Positions 19,746 to 28,857 of a DNA stretch of 64,000 bases are shown piece after piece. The notes beneath the pieces were generated by a model. It was not told the DNA's origin and did not search any database. It saw only the letters and a program-made list of their open reading frames with translations. Numbering within the stretch: position 1 is the stretch's first letter; each line of letters begins with the position of its first letter. Source of the DNA: Rufibacter psychrotolerans (GTDB lineage: Bacteria > Bacteroidota > Bacteroidia > Cytophagales > Hymenobacteraceae); NCBI RefSeq assembly GCF_016924645.1, contig NZ_JAFFJV010000001.1, positions 1 through 64,000 of the forward strand, given 5' to 3'. The position numbers and the translations under genes were made by a program.

Positions 19746-20810
19746 ATGAAGATCTTATTTGTAGTACCCTATCCAGTAGGAAAGGCCCCTTCACAAAGGT
19801 TTAGGTTCGAGCAGTACTTTGACATACTCCTCGAAGCTGGTTATATCTATGATATCGCTCCTTTCTTAGATGATAAAACATGGAGCATTTTATATAAACC
19901 TGGTTTTTTGCTTAAGAAGTCAATCGGTATTATTCTTGGCTTTTTTCGAAGATTATTTCTTTTGTTTCAAGTTTCTGATTACGATTTTATATTTATTCAC
20001 CGGGAAGCTGCTCCAATAGGTCCTCCATGGTTTGAATGGGTAGTTGCGAAAGTATTTAAAAAAAGAGTAATATTTGATTTTGATGATGCAATTTGGATAC
20101 CTAATACTTCGGAATCTAACAAAATTGTAGCTGGGATAAAATGGCATCAAAAAGTAGACTCTATCTGCAGGTGGGCTTATAAAATAAGTTGTGGTAATGC
20201 CTATTTGCGGAGTTATGCCTTGCAATTTAATTCAAGTGTTGTAGTGAATCCTACCACTATAGATACCATCCGCCTCCATAACCGGGTTAAGGAGCAAAAT
20301 GCATTTAAGGTTGTGATAGGTTGGACCGGTACTCATTCCACTATGAAATATCTTGACCCAATAATACCCATCTTGAAGAACCTAGAAGAAAAGTATGCCT
20401 TTGATTTCAAGGTAATTTCAAATCAGCCTCCCTCTTTTACATTAAAATCAATGGTTTTTACTGTTTGGAATAAAGAATCAGAAATCCAAGATTTGTTAAG
20501 TTTTAATGTTGGCCTAATGCCATTAGAAGATGATCAATGGGCAAAGGGTAAGTGTGCTTTTAAGGCACTCCAGTACATGGCCTTGGGCATTCCCGCTTTA
20601 GTATCTCCTGTGGGCATGAATACGGAGGTCGTGGATGACGGGGTGAACGGTTTTATTTGTTACAAACAAGAGGATTGGTACAGAAGTTTGGAAAAATTAA
20701 TTGTTGACGCAAATTTAAGAAAGGAACTTGGAGAAGCTGCTAGAGAAAAGATTGAGAGAATCTATGCAGTAACAGCTAACTGGGACAATTTCTTAGCTCT
20801 ATTTCAATAA
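19746..20810 (+). CDS. glycosyltransferase family 4
   Basis: A 354-residue GT-B glycosyltransferase. APSQRFRFEQY near the N-terminus, VIFDFDDAIWIPN (about residues 108-120), IGWTGTHSTMKYL near residue 195 and KCAFKALQYMALGIPALVS in the donor site are typical of a group of Bacteroidota capsule GT4 enzymes. It is the last + strand gene of the polysaccharide locus and is followed by a 528-base AT-rich gap before a convergent operon. No membrane anchor is visible. Confidence 0.85.
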   Translation: MKILFVVPYPVGKAPSQRFRFEQYFDILLEAGYIYDIAPFLDDKTWSILYKPGFLLKKSIGIILGFFRRLFLLFQVSDYDFIFIHREAAPIGPPWFEWVVAKVFKKRVIFDFDDAIWIPNTSESNKIVAGIKWHQKVDSICRWAYKISCGNAYLRSYALQFNSSVVVNPTTIDTIRLHNRVKEQNAFKVVIGWTGTHSTMKYLDPIIPILKNLEEKYAFDFKVISNQPPSFTLKSMVFTVWNKESEIQDLLSFNVGLMPLEDDQWAKGKCAFKALQYMALGIPALVSPVGMNTEVVDDGVNGFICYKQEDWYRSLEKLIVDANLRKELGEAAREKIERIYAVTANWDNFLALFQ

Positions 20811-21338
20811 TTTAACATTAAGTAAATAATTAATATTGTAAATATTGCGTATTTTATTGTGTAGCTTTTGATTCAATTTTAGATCTTTCAGTAAATATAA
20901 TATTAGTACAAGGTATACAAATAATTTGTTTGCATTATGGATGGAATTATTTAATTAAAGACTGTGAATACTTCATTTTATAATGAATTTAAAATAGGTT
21001 TTTGATAAAATGTATTAGATTATATTTTTTTATAAGATTAAGTTACATAAGAACCAAAATATAATTTAAAGATTTATTGCACTTCCAATCTGCAAGAATT
21101 ATTCTTACAGAATTATCGAATATGGTAGAAGTATGTTTATTAAAAGTTTTTGTTTCTGGCTACTCCGGCTTGAACTAGAAAATAATTATTCGAATTGATT
21201 ATTTTCAATAAGTTTTTAACTAATTACATTCTAAAATCATTTAATAATTCAATAAATATAAATTACTTGCGTTTGTATTTTTGTTTTATACGTGATGTAT
21301 CATTATAAATCATTTCAGGTGTACTAAAGGCTTGTTTG
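20811..21338. other. AT-rich gap between convergent polysaccharide operons
   Basis: These 528 bases are very AT-rich and contain no open frame that looks like a protein. A weak 6-base-stem hairpin at 20972-20987 was seen, but no strong terminator, although genes converge on it from both sides. Nothing else was recognised. Confidence 0.6.
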
Positions 21339-22688
21339 TTAACCCTTTCTTATTTTTTGTTTATCTTTAATATGTGATTTCATGATTATAAGAGCTGACA
21401 AATAAAATGGCAACAGAGGAATTTTATATCTAACGAGTGTTCCGAAGTTACCACTGCTTGTTCCTACGCCAATTGCAAGTATTATACAAAATACAAAAGA
21501 AAACAGAAGTATTGGTTTGGAGAATATTAACTTCAAAGTTTTAAGTACCCCTATTGTTATAAAAAGATAAACCGTATATAATAGGAAGAATGTTGCTTCA
21601 AAAGCTGACAGTAACATAATTGGGCTTCTTACCTCCCAAAGATAAGGTCTGAATAATGTAACTACTACAGCTTGTGGGGCCACTTCAATGATACTGTTAA
21701 GCGTACCGTCAAGTTTGCCTATATTATATGCAGATCCTGTTTGTACCCCACCGCTCAACCACTCCTGATTGATTTTTGTTCTTTCACCAATATTGTCAAT
21801 ATCAAACCTCTCATCTCCTTCAGTTAAATTTGTCATACCTAAAGTGGCAACAATGAGGCCTAAGCTTATAAAAAAAGGTGCTAAAATCAATCTCAGAGAT
21901 TTGTTTTTTACTTTCTTAATTTGTTCTAAAAATATCCAGTTCATTGCTGGCGGTAAAAAAGCTAATAATATATAGATTTTTATAGTGGCTATAGTATATA
22001 TGCTTACAGTTGCAATGATTACAGATTTAATTATTTGTTTTTTTTCTATTAATCCCATATGGAAAGCCCAAAATAGCCAGCCTAGTGCACCAAGGCATAT
22101 GGTGTCTTTCATCATGCCTCCACCCCAAAATATAACTGAGGGTATCAATAAACATGAGATTAAAAGTTTTTTTTTCTGTTCCGGATATAGAAATGTAAAT
22201 GTTTGATACATCTTCCATGAACCTGAGAAGCTAATTAATGCAAAAAAAATTGTTATAACAGAATAAGTCTTAAAAGAAAAAATTCCAATCAAACCAGATA
22301 GTATACATATAGAAAATTCTGTAGGGTTTGGATGCCAGATTATGTCATATATATATCGTAAAACCTCTGGACTATATTTGTCTCCGAATTCTATAAGCAT
22401 TTGTAAGCCTATCAATGGGTCTTGTAAAAATAAATCAGTTATTCTAGTGCCATAGAGCCAATAAGCTGAAGTATCTCCACCTTGGTATACAAATTCATAA
22501 ATGATACCTAAAGATAAGCCGCCGAATATTCGAGAATATGCACCAATTAAAAAGTATTTTCTTTCTAATCTTCCTTTTGTTTTTGATTTAGAATAATGAT
22601 TGATGATAAAACTTACAATTAATAGGTATATCGGAGTCAGAAATATATCTTGTGAATGCAAGAATATTGTAGCCATCAAATTTTTCAT
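21339..22688 (-). CDS. large membrane protein, possible polymerase or GT-C glycosyltransferase
   Basis: A 449-residue protein with about ten hydrophobic segments. The start at 22688 is chosen because its ATG overlaps the stop of the upstream gene (ATGA at 22688-22685), which points to translational coupling; the frame is open 65 codons further up inside that gene. A GGDTSAYW motif follows the second or third membrane segment, and SVIFWGGGMMKDTICLGALG lies in mid-protein. Similar proteins in Bacteroidota polysaccharide clusters are usually unnamed or called Wzy/EpsG-like. Either polymerisation or lipid-linked sugar transfer is possible; the sequence does not decide. It is the last gene of the six-gene operon. 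Confidence 0.65.
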   Translation of the reverse strand: MKNLMATIFLHSQDIFLTPIYLLIVSFIINHYSKSKTKGRLERKYFLIGAYSRIFGGLSLGIIYEFVYQGGDTSAYWLYGTRITDLFLQDPLIGLQMLIEFGDKYSPEVLRYIYDIIWHPNPTEFSICILSGLIGIFSFKTYSVITIFFALISFSGSWKMYQTFTFLYPEQKKKLLISCLLIPSVIFWGGGMMKDTICLGALGWLFWAFHMGLIEKKQIIKSVIIATVSIYTIATIKIYILLAFLPPAMNWIFLEQIKKVKNKSLRLILAPFFISLGLIVATLGMTNLTEGDERFDIDNIGERTKINQEWLSGGVQTGSAYNIGKLDGTLNSIIEVAPQAVVVTLFRPYLWEVRSPIMLLSAFEATFFLLYTVYLFITIGVLKTLKLIFSKPILLFSFVFCIILAIGVGTSSGNFGTLVRYKIPLLPFYLSALIIMKSHIKDKQKIRKG

Positions 22689-24109
22689 TTGTTTAAAAGC
22701 ATTTGCCTCCAATCTGTATTTATGAAAACAAATGCTTGTGAAATGCTGTAGGCTGCTGGGATCAATAACAGAGTGTCTGCTTGTAGTAAATTCCTCATTT
22801 CTAGAAACCTTATTACAAATGAGAGAAATAGATACATGAAAATACAATAGCCTGCTATAGGTATAATTCCTTTGTATTTCCAACTTAGGACAACTCCTGT
22901 AAATCCTAATATAATTAGTATTGTTCTGTAACCGAAAAGCAATGACATAATCTTTTGGGTGTTACTCTGTATTACAGAACCTGAAAATAACTCATTCTTA
23001 AATATCGCTTTATGTAGATTTTTTAATGGTACATTAGTGAAGTAGAACCACGTTTTATTTTTGATCAACGACATTGTTAGCTCATTGAAGCCTCTAGCAA
23101 TCTCCTCATTGCAATTATATTTAGAGTTCACTGGTAAATTGTAATCCGATCGCCAATACTGAAATGATGTACCACAACTTCTTGATAATGCGGTTAGTTT
23201 ATTTGCTTTTTCCCTTTCTATATCATTGACAAATGCTTGGTTAGGATACTTTATTTGTGAATCAGATGATGCTAGTTGTGCCAACCATTTACTTTCATCT
23301 GGGTCCCAAGTGTTTACCCATGTCCTAAATGCCAAAAAATCTTCATTGTACCTTTCAAAGCCACCCATAGTTCTTGCTAGGACTAGCCTATTGTGATTTA
23401 TAAAGTTTCTTATTGGCCAAGCACTATAAACAGTTATAAATGACAAAATTACTAATGTTGAACATTGTGTTTTGGTTTTAATACTTATTTTATCAGAAAC
23501 AAAAAATGTAATAACTGCTATTGGGAATAATATGCCGGCAAACTCTCTAATAAAGAAGGCTATTGCGCATAAACAACCTATATACACAAAGTGCTTCTTA
23601 GATTTATCTTTTTTTGTTATTAAATATATTATAATTAAAATTGAAAAGTTTGTTAATAGCTCTGAATAAGAGACGGTAATCCATCCTATTATAAATGGAT
23701 ATGTTGCATAAAGAATTGACGCGATTATTGCAGTATTGTTATGGTTGTATATATTGATTGTAATTTGATATATTATATAAATTGCTATTGTGTCTAATAT
23801 CAACTGGGATATGGCAACTGCTTGGTAGACATAATTGCCAAAAATTAGGTAATGTATTCCCCAAAAGAACGAGAAACCTGGTACCCTTCCAAATGCTGCA
23901 TCTGGGTTTGTTATATCAAAAGTATATGTGCCGTTTTCTAAAAGGTTTATAAAACTTTCTGTCCACCCTGCAGTATCCCCCATTATATATTTCTTCTCAC
24001 CCAAATATATGTCAGCTCCCCATATAAAATATACTATCCTTAATAAACACCCAACTATTATGATTATAGTTAATCTGTCGTTTTTAACCTTATAATGAGA
24101 TAAATTCAT
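22685..24109 (-). CDS. GT-C membrane glycosyltransferase (ArnT/GT39-like)
   Basis: A 474-residue polytopic membrane protein. After the first membrane segment comes an extracytoplasmic acidic stretch (MGDTAGWTESF), then PGFSFFWGIHYLIFG, the pattern of GT-C enzymes that use polyprenyl-phosphate sugars on the periplasmic face. A soluble loop of roughly 130 residues (about 235-365) interrupts the membrane part. The start overlaps the end of wecE by 20 bases. With the GT2 and EmrE-like genes of the same operon it would form an ArnC-ArnEF-ArnT-like route, handing a sugar to lipid, glycan or protein. The acceptor is unknown. Confidence 0.72.
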   Translation of the reverse strand: MNLSHYKVKNDRLTIIIIVGCLLRIVYFIWGADIYLGEKKYIMGDTAGWTESFINLLENGTYTFDITNPDAAFGRVPGFSFFWGIHYLIFGNYVYQAVAISQLILDTIAIYIIYQITINIYNHNNTAIIASILYATYPFIIGWITVSYSELLTNFSILIIIYLITKKDKSKKHFVYIGCLCAIAFFIREFAGILFPIAVITFFVSDKISIKTKTQCSTLVILSFITVYSAWPIRNFINHNRLVLARTMGGFERYNEDFLAFRTWVNTWDPDESKWLAQLASSDSQIKYPNQAFVNDIEREKANKLTALSRSCGTSFQYWRSDYNLPVNSKYNCNEEIARGFNELTMSLIKNKTWFYFTNVPLKNLHKAIFKNELFSGSVIQSNTQKIMSLLFGYRTILIILGFTGVVLSWKYKGIIPIAGYCIFMYLFLSFVIRFLEMRNLLQADTLLLIPAAYSISQAFVFINTDWRQMLLNK

Positions 24110-25238
24110 CTTTTATTAAATTTATAATGTGATCTACTTCGTTCTTTGATAATTCAAAGTATAAAGGTAGCCTAACTAAGCAATTTGCATAGTAGTCGCT
24201 ATATGGTAAACTCCTTCCATCGTGCTTATTTTTATAAAGTGGACTATCATGTAAAGAAAGATAGTGAAACACAGGGTGGATATTATTAGCTTTTAGTGTT
24301 TCAATCAGTGCTGTTCTTTGTTTGATATTTTGACATACCAAATAAAACATATGAGCATTATTAGTTGCATAGCAAGGTATATTAGGTAGCTTTATTCTTT
24401 CACCATTTTGGGCGTTGATTAGATTGTGGTAATAGTTCAACCATATCTCCTTGCGTTTTGATTGAATTTTATCTAGGTTTTCTAGTTGTGCCCAAAGGAA
24501 AGCTGCAATTATATCAGATGGTAGGAAAGATGAGCCGATATCTACCCAACCATACTTGTCGACTTCCCCTCTGAAGAAGGAGGAACGGTTAGTTCCCTTT
24601 TCTCTTATAATTTCTGCCCTTTCTATAAACCTTTCATCATTAATGGCGAGCATTCCTCCCTCCCCAGAAATGATGTTCTTCGTCTCGTGGAAACTGAAGG
24701 CTGCCAGGTGCCCAATACTTCCTAGAGGCCTCTTGATGCCGTCTGCCCCAGTGTAGTAGCTGTCAATAGCCTGGGCAGCATCTTCTACAACGAATAAATT
24801 GTATTTACTTGCAAGTGACATGATCTTATCCATATCACAAGCAATACCAGCATAATGTACAGGTACTATTGCCTTTGTTTTAGGAGTAATTAATTCCTCA
24901 ATTTTATCAGCATCTATGTTCGGATTGAGTTCATTACTGTCAGCAAAAATTATTTTTGCTCCTCTTAAAACGAACGCATTGGCCGTTGAAACAAAAGTGT
25001 AAGATGGCATAATCACCTCATCTCCCGGTTCTATATTGATAAGAATAGCTGCCATCTCCAATGCATCTGTACAGGAGGTGGTTAACAACACTTTTTTAAA
25101 GCCATACCGCTGCTCAAAGAATTCATGGCATTTTCTTGTAAATAAGCCGTCGCCAGATATCTTACCAGACGCTACTGCCTCTTTAATGTATTCAGTTTCC
25201 TTACCTGTCATGTAAGGCTTGTTGAAAGGTATTGTCAT
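24090..25238 (-). CDS. wecE: dTDP-4-amino-4,6-dideoxygalactose transaminase
   Basis: A PLP aminotransferase of 382 residues, recalled to be closely similar to E. coli WecE (RffA) along its whole length: PFNKPYMTGKETEYIKEA at the start, GDEVIMPSYTFVSTANAFVL near residue 73, PVHYAGIACDMD, VVEDAAQAID, and FSFHETKNIISGEGG with the PLP lysine. It aminates dTDP-4-keto-6-deoxyglucose to dTDP-4-amino-4,6-dideoxygalactose. RmlA and RmlB, which make the substrate, are not in the window. The acetyltransferase gene directly upstream is the expected partner; the two are 4 bases apart. Confidence 0.93.
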   Translation of the reverse strand: MTIPFNKPYMTGKETEYIKEAVASGKISGDGLFTRKCHEFFEQRYGFKKVLLTTSCTDALEMAAILINIEPGDEVIMPSYTFVSTANAFVLRGAKIIFADSNELNPNIDADKIEELITPKTKAIVPVHYAGIACDMDKIMSLASKYNLFVVEDAAQAIDSYYTGADGIKRPLGSIGHLAAFSFHETKNIISGEGGMLAINDERFIERAEIIREKGTNRSSFFRGEVDKYGWVDIGSSFLPSDIIAAFLWAQLENLDKIQSKRKEIWLNYYHNLINAQNGERIKLPNIPCYATNNAHMFYLVCQNIKQRTALIETLKANNIHPVFHYLSLHDSPLYKNKHDGRSLPYSDYYANCLVRLPLYFELSKNEVDHIINLIKDEFISL

Positions 25239-25242
25239 CTGC

Positions 25243-25971
25243 TTATCTTATCCAAATGTGGTAAATGTATTCTATGGACTCTGTTATAAACCCGCACCTA
25301 CCATAGAAGCTGCAGGCAGGCTTGTTGTCTAATTGTGTTACAACCTGAAGTTTAGTTTCACCCCACTCCATTGCGCGCTTTTTGGCAACATTAATAAGGG
25401 TTTTTCCAAGGTTTTTGCCTCTACTGTTCGTGTCTACAGCCAATAGCCCAATGTCGGCTGCATTGTTTTTCTTCCCTAAAGTGATGAACCCATTTATTTT
25501 ATTTGAGTTATCGATGCTAACCCACACTTCCTGAGCGGCTTCTCCTGTAATTGACTTTTTTATCCACTCTGTATATAGTCTTTGGTACTCGTTGTTTCTA
25601 AAGTTAGGGTCAACCAAGTATCTGGAATGCTTTCCACTTTGAAGAGCTAAGTCGGCCAATTTTGCATCTAGCCCGCTTTGGTTGTAAAGTTTAATGCCGA
25701 TGCTTGATTCTAATCGCTCAAGTGGGTTTAGATACTGGGAGAAAACAACTTTCTTGTCAGCAAGTAGAATTGTGGTTTCATCACTTAATCTTTCTACTAA
25801 GCCTGCTATGTTTTCGATCTCTTGCTTTGTTCTTATGTAAACAAGCCTATAGTTTTCCTTCTGGAAGCTCTCGATGGCTGCCTCCAACTCAACATCGGTT
25901 ATTGACTCTTTTGCTAACTGGCCTGTCTTGTAGCCGAAAAAGGTTGTATCCCACTCAAGATGTCCTAACAT
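25243..25971 (-). CDS. wecD: WecD-like GNAT N-acetyltransferase (dTDP-fucosamine acetyltransferase)
   Basis: A 242-residue GNAT-fold protein. The C-terminal half has the acetyl-CoA site: IGLLAVDTNSRGKNLGKTLI (about residues 174-193), then LQVVTQLDNKPACSFYGRCG. The N-terminal part LEWDTTFFGYKTGQL resembles WecD (RffC), which N-acetylates the WecE product to dTDP-Fuc4NAc. The partnership is supported by wecE lying 4 bases downstream. Its start overlaps the end of the GT2 gene by 17 bases. The symbol rests on context and motif layout rather than on full-length identity. Confidence 0.85.
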   Translation of the reverse strand: MLGHLEWDTTFFGYKTGQLAKESITDVELEAAIESFQKENYRLVYIRTKQEIENIAGLVERLSDETTILLADKKVVFSQYLNPLERLESSIGIKLYNQSGLDAKLADLALQSGKHSRYLVDPNFRNNEYQRLYTEWIKKSITGEAAQEVWVSIDNSNKINGFITLGKKNNAADIGLLAVDTNSRGKNLGKTLINVAKKRAMEWGETKLQVVTQLDNKPACSFYGRCGFITESIEYIYHIWIR

Positions 25972-26908
25972 ATTCTGGTGTAAGCGTATGTTCAGATACT
26001 ATATATATCGGCCTGCCTTTGACGCCTTCAAACGTCTTACCTATGTATAGCCCGATGATGCCTAAGATGCTGATTGTTAAGCCAGACAAAAACCAAATTG
26101 ATGCTACCATGCTAGTATACCCTATTACAGATATTTCACCAAGTAGATACCGCACCATAGTAACCAAAGCAAATAGTAAGGAGAAAAATGAAATGATCAA
26201 TCCCGCCTTTACCGTTAGCCTGATCGGCTTATCTGAGTAAGCCAAAATGATGTCCAAAGCAAGGTTCAAAAGCTTGCCGAAGTTATAACTCGTACTTCCT
26301 TCTGCCCTTTCGGCGTGTTCTACGTTGATCGTCGTTCTTTTGAATCCGACCCAGCGGACCATGGTGGGGAAATAGCGTATGCTCTCACGCATGCCGCTTA
26401 TTGCTGAAACCACCTTTTGATGATAGATTCCAAAGTTAGCAATACTGCTATCCTGTTTTGTTCCTGTCAGATAGGTTAATACTCTGTAAAACAACTTAGA
26501 GAAAAGCTGCTTGAAGAACTTGTCTTTTCTTTCGTGCCGACTTGCTAATACCACGTCGTACCCCTCCTTTGCCTTCCTATATAGATTGAGGATCTCCTCA
26601 GGCTGGTCTTGGAGGTCGCAATCCATTACAACTACCCACTCACCCTGTGCTTGGTCTAGACCCGCTGTTATAGCGTAATGTTGTCCAAAATTGCGGCTTA
26701 GTTTAATTCCTTTTACGCGTTCATCTCTTGACGCTGCCTCTTTTATCCTACCCCACGAATCATCAGGTCCGCAGTCCTCTACCAGAATTATTTCAAAGTT
26801 GTCGGTGATCGGTTCAAGGGACTTGCTTATTCTTTCTACTAAAAGATCAATGACGTTTTCTGCCCTATAGACGGGGCTAACAATTGAAATGTAGGGCTTT
26901 GGATACAT
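25955..26908 (-). CDS. GT2 glycosyltransferase, polyprenyl-phosphate type (ArnC/DPM1-like)
   Basis: A 317-residue protein: a GT-A domain (YISIVSPVYRAENVIDLLVE at the N-terminus, LVEDCGPDDSWGRI, VVMDCDLQDQPEEI with the metal-binding DCD) followed by two C-terminal membrane helices (about 235-260 and 268-290). This architecture is that of enzymes that load a sugar onto undecaprenyl or dolichyl phosphate, such as ArnC, GtrB and DPM1. In this operon the likely sugar is Fuc4NAc made by WecE and WecD, but that is inferred. It starts 8 bases after the EmrE-like gene. Confidence 0.88.
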   Translation of the reverse strand: MYPKPYISIVSPVYRAENVIDLLVERISKSLEPITDNFEIILVEDCGPDDSWGRIKEAASRDERVKGIKLSRNFGQHYAITAGLDQAQGEWVVVMDCDLQDQPEEILNLYRKAKEGYDVVLASRHERKDKFFKQLFSKLFYRVLTYLTGTKQDSSIANFGIYHQKVVSAISGMRESIRYFPTMVRWVGFKRTTINVEHAERAEGSTSYNFGKLLNLALDIILAYSDKPIRLTVKAGLIISFFSLLFALVTMVRYLLGEISVIGYTSMVASIWFLSGLTISILGIIGLYIGKTFEGVKGRPIYIVSEHTLTPEYVRTS

Positions 26909-26916
26909 TCTTAGAT

Positions 26917-27279
26917 TTAGAATTTAACTGTTACAACAATCCCTGCTACGATTAAAAGCAAACCTAGGGCTTTACCCATCGTGAAAGCCTCGCCTAAGAA
27001 GATTGTGCTTAAAAATAGTACCAGAATGAAGCTTAAGCTCATGAACGGGTAAGCAAAGGAAATCTCAAATTTTGTCATGGCCGCCATCCAAAAAATTGAG
27101 GCTATGAATGCTGAGGCAAAACCGGAGAGGATGAAGGGGTCAAGAAAGAACTTCGCTATAAACAAAAACTTCTCGGAGGTAAGCTCAGGCAGAGCTCCCA
27201 GTTTGCTGATTCTCCACTTTAGGACTAGCTGCCCATAGACCGTAAACAAAATTGTACAAAAAATGTAAAGATAACCCAT
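26917..27279 (-). CDS. EmrE/ArnE-like small four-helix membrane protein, probable lipid-sugar flippase
   Basis: A 120-residue protein with four hydrophobic segments, the size and pattern of small drug/metabolite transporters. Features are VYGQLVLKWRISKLG near the N-terminus and the C-terminal AFTMGKALGLLLIVAGIVV, typical of the ArnE/ArnF and EamA-like group. As the first gene of an operon with a polyprenyl-phosphate GT2 and a GT-C enzyme, it probably flips the lipid-linked sugar to the periplasmic side. Arn systems use two such subunits; only one is seen here, so it may act as a homodimer. Confidence 0.8.
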   Translation of the reverse strand: MGYLYIFCTILFTVYGQLVLKWRISKLGALPELTSEKFLFIAKFFLDPFILSGFASAFIASIFWMAAMTKFEISFAYPFMSLSFILVLFLSTIFLGEAFTMGKALGLLLIVAGIVVTVKF

Positions 27280-27308
27280 TTGTTGGATTGATTTCTTGAT
27301 GTAGTCGC

Positions 27309-27316
27309 AAAATTAG
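27309..27316 (-). promoter_or_regulatory. -7 promoter element of the Fuc4NAc operon
   Basis: On the minus strand the bases read TAATTTTG, a match to TAnnTTTG, 30 bases upstream of the EmrE-like start codon. No TTG at the usual -33 spacing was found, so support is moderate. Confidence 0.4.
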
Positions 27317-27361
27317 AGAAACCTTTAATTGCTTCTACTAGCCATATTATAATTTTTTTGA

Positions 27362-28630
27362 TTATCTCACTTTCCTATTCTTCCTCAAGTACGCTTTCGC
27401 CTCCTTCTCCGCATCAGACTTTGAGTCAGCCAATTTGATGACGGTTTCGTAGTGCTGCTTTGCCTGCGGCACGTTCTTCTCTTTATCGCTCATCCTGGCG
27501 AGGTTCACAAAGGAGGAGATGTAGTACCCAGATTCTACTTCGCCTATCTGCTCGGCAAAGGTAATGCATTGCTGGTAGTATTGCCTTGCTTTGGCATAAT
27601 CCCGGTTACGGTACTGGTTGATGTATCCCAAATAGAAGCTGGCGTACCGACCGCTGATGGCTTCGTAGCCAAAGATGCCGTGCTGAATTTTGTCCAGTAT
27701 CTGCGTGGAGAGCTGTTCTGCCACGCCAAAGTTTCCTTCAGTGAACGCCATGCGGGCGTAGAAGCGCTGGAAGTAGGGATTGTCTGGGTAGGTGCTGGCC
27801 AGGTACTGGGCCAGTGACATGGCTGCGGCACTGCTCCTTGGGTCATTGGCGTAAATTTTCATCAACCAGTATTTAGCCTCTGTGCCGGTGTAGAACCCAT
27901 TGAACGCCACCTGTTGTAATTGTTTCAAGCCTAAGTTTTTGTTTCCCTTAGGGAAGAAGTAAAGGACCGGGCGCAGCAAAGGGTAGTTTTCGTGAATCCA
28001 GACTGAATAGTAATTGAAAAGCGCCTCGCCAAAGAGAAACTCATCACTAAGTCCATTGGCTTTTTTACTCTTCTGCAGGTAATCAAGGGCCCGATTGCTC
28101 ATAATAGCCGCTTTGCGCCAGTTTTTGCGCTCAGCGTGCAGGCGCGCGCCAAACCCATTGGCGGCCGAGAGAAAGAATGCGGCCTCAAGGTTCTTGTTAT
28201 CGTTGTCATATAAATCCTCGGCCAGGGTAATGGTGGTGTCCATGTAGGCCAGGAAGTAGTTGTCGTAACGGGTGTCGGTGATGTTGGAGGGTACCATTTT
28301 CCACCATTGGCTTAAGCCAATGAGGAAGTAGGGCATAGGGTGTTTGGGGTAACGGCGGCGCAAAGACCTGAACTGCTTCTCGGCGGTTTCGAACTTGAAA
28401 TTGTACATGTTGTCTACCGCGCCGCCCAGTTCATTCATGATGCTCTCGTTCAACAGTAGCCACCCTTTAATGTCAAGGGCCTGGGGCAACACGTCAATAG
28501 AATCCAGGATGATGCTCGCCTGAAGGGAGTCCAACAGTTTTTGGTCAATCTGCTTGCTGGAATCAGGAACCTGGGCCTTGGCCTGAAGCACACAGAAAAG
28601 CAGCAGAAACAGGAAGAAGGTCTTTTTCAT
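27362..28630 (-). CDS. secreted tetratricopeptide-repeat protein
   Basis: A 422-residue protein with a clear signal peptide (MKKTFFLFLLLFCVLQAKA, cleavage before QVPDS). The remainder is alpha-helical with TPR-like repeats: NFKFETAEKQFRSLRRRYPK, a central NRALDYLQKS, YAKARQYYQQCITFAEQIGE, and PQAKQHYETVIKLADS. It probably works in the periplasm or at the outer membrane as a scaffold; no enzymatic motif is seen. It is more GC-rich than the polysaccharide genes and marks the start of the housekeeping part. It reads away from the peptidase gene, with a 227-base divergent gap between them. Confidence 0.8.
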   Translation of the reverse strand: MKKTFFLFLLLFCVLQAKAQVPDSSKQIDQKLLDSLQASIILDSIDVLPQALDIKGWLLLNESIMNELGGAVDNMYNFKFETAEKQFRSLRRRYPKHPMPYFLIGLSQWWKMVPSNITDTRYDNYFLAYMDTTITLAEDLYDNDNKNLEAAFFLSAANGFGARLHAERKNWRKAAIMSNRALDYLQKSKKANGLSDEFLFGEALFNYYSVWIHENYPLLRPVLYFFPKGNKNLGLKQLQQVAFNGFYTGTEAKYWLMKIYANDPRSSAAAMSLAQYLASTYPDNPYFQRFYARMAFTEGNFGVAEQLSTQILDKIQHGIFGYEAISGRYASFYLGYINQYRNRDYAKARQYYQQCITFAEQIGEVESGYYISSFVNLARMSDKEKNVPQAKQHYETVIKLADSKSDAEKEAKAYLRKNRKVR

Positions 28631-28813
28631 TCAATTTTTAGAAAGCTGGCTAAAAACGCTTTATACGCTAATGCTTAGATGTACTTTAGAGCGCACGATT
28701 GACGCAAATAGCCGCTCGCACAACAAGCACAATCTTCAGTAGGTTTCAAGTACGGGTAATTACTGAGACTGATTTTGCTTTCATTTTCCAAAATTAGTCC
28801 AAAAACGCGCAAA

Positions 28814-28841
28814 TTGCTCTGAAAGAATTCCCTTACTTTTG
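28814..28841 (+). promoter_or_regulatory. promoter of the M42-like peptidase gene
   Basis: TTG at 28814-28816, a 17-base spacer and TACTTTTG at 28834-28841 match the Bacteroidota promoter form TTG-N17-23-TAnnTTTG. The ATG lies 16 bases downstream, giving a very short leader. Confidence 0.6.
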
Positions 28842-28857
28842 AAAAAAACGCACAACT

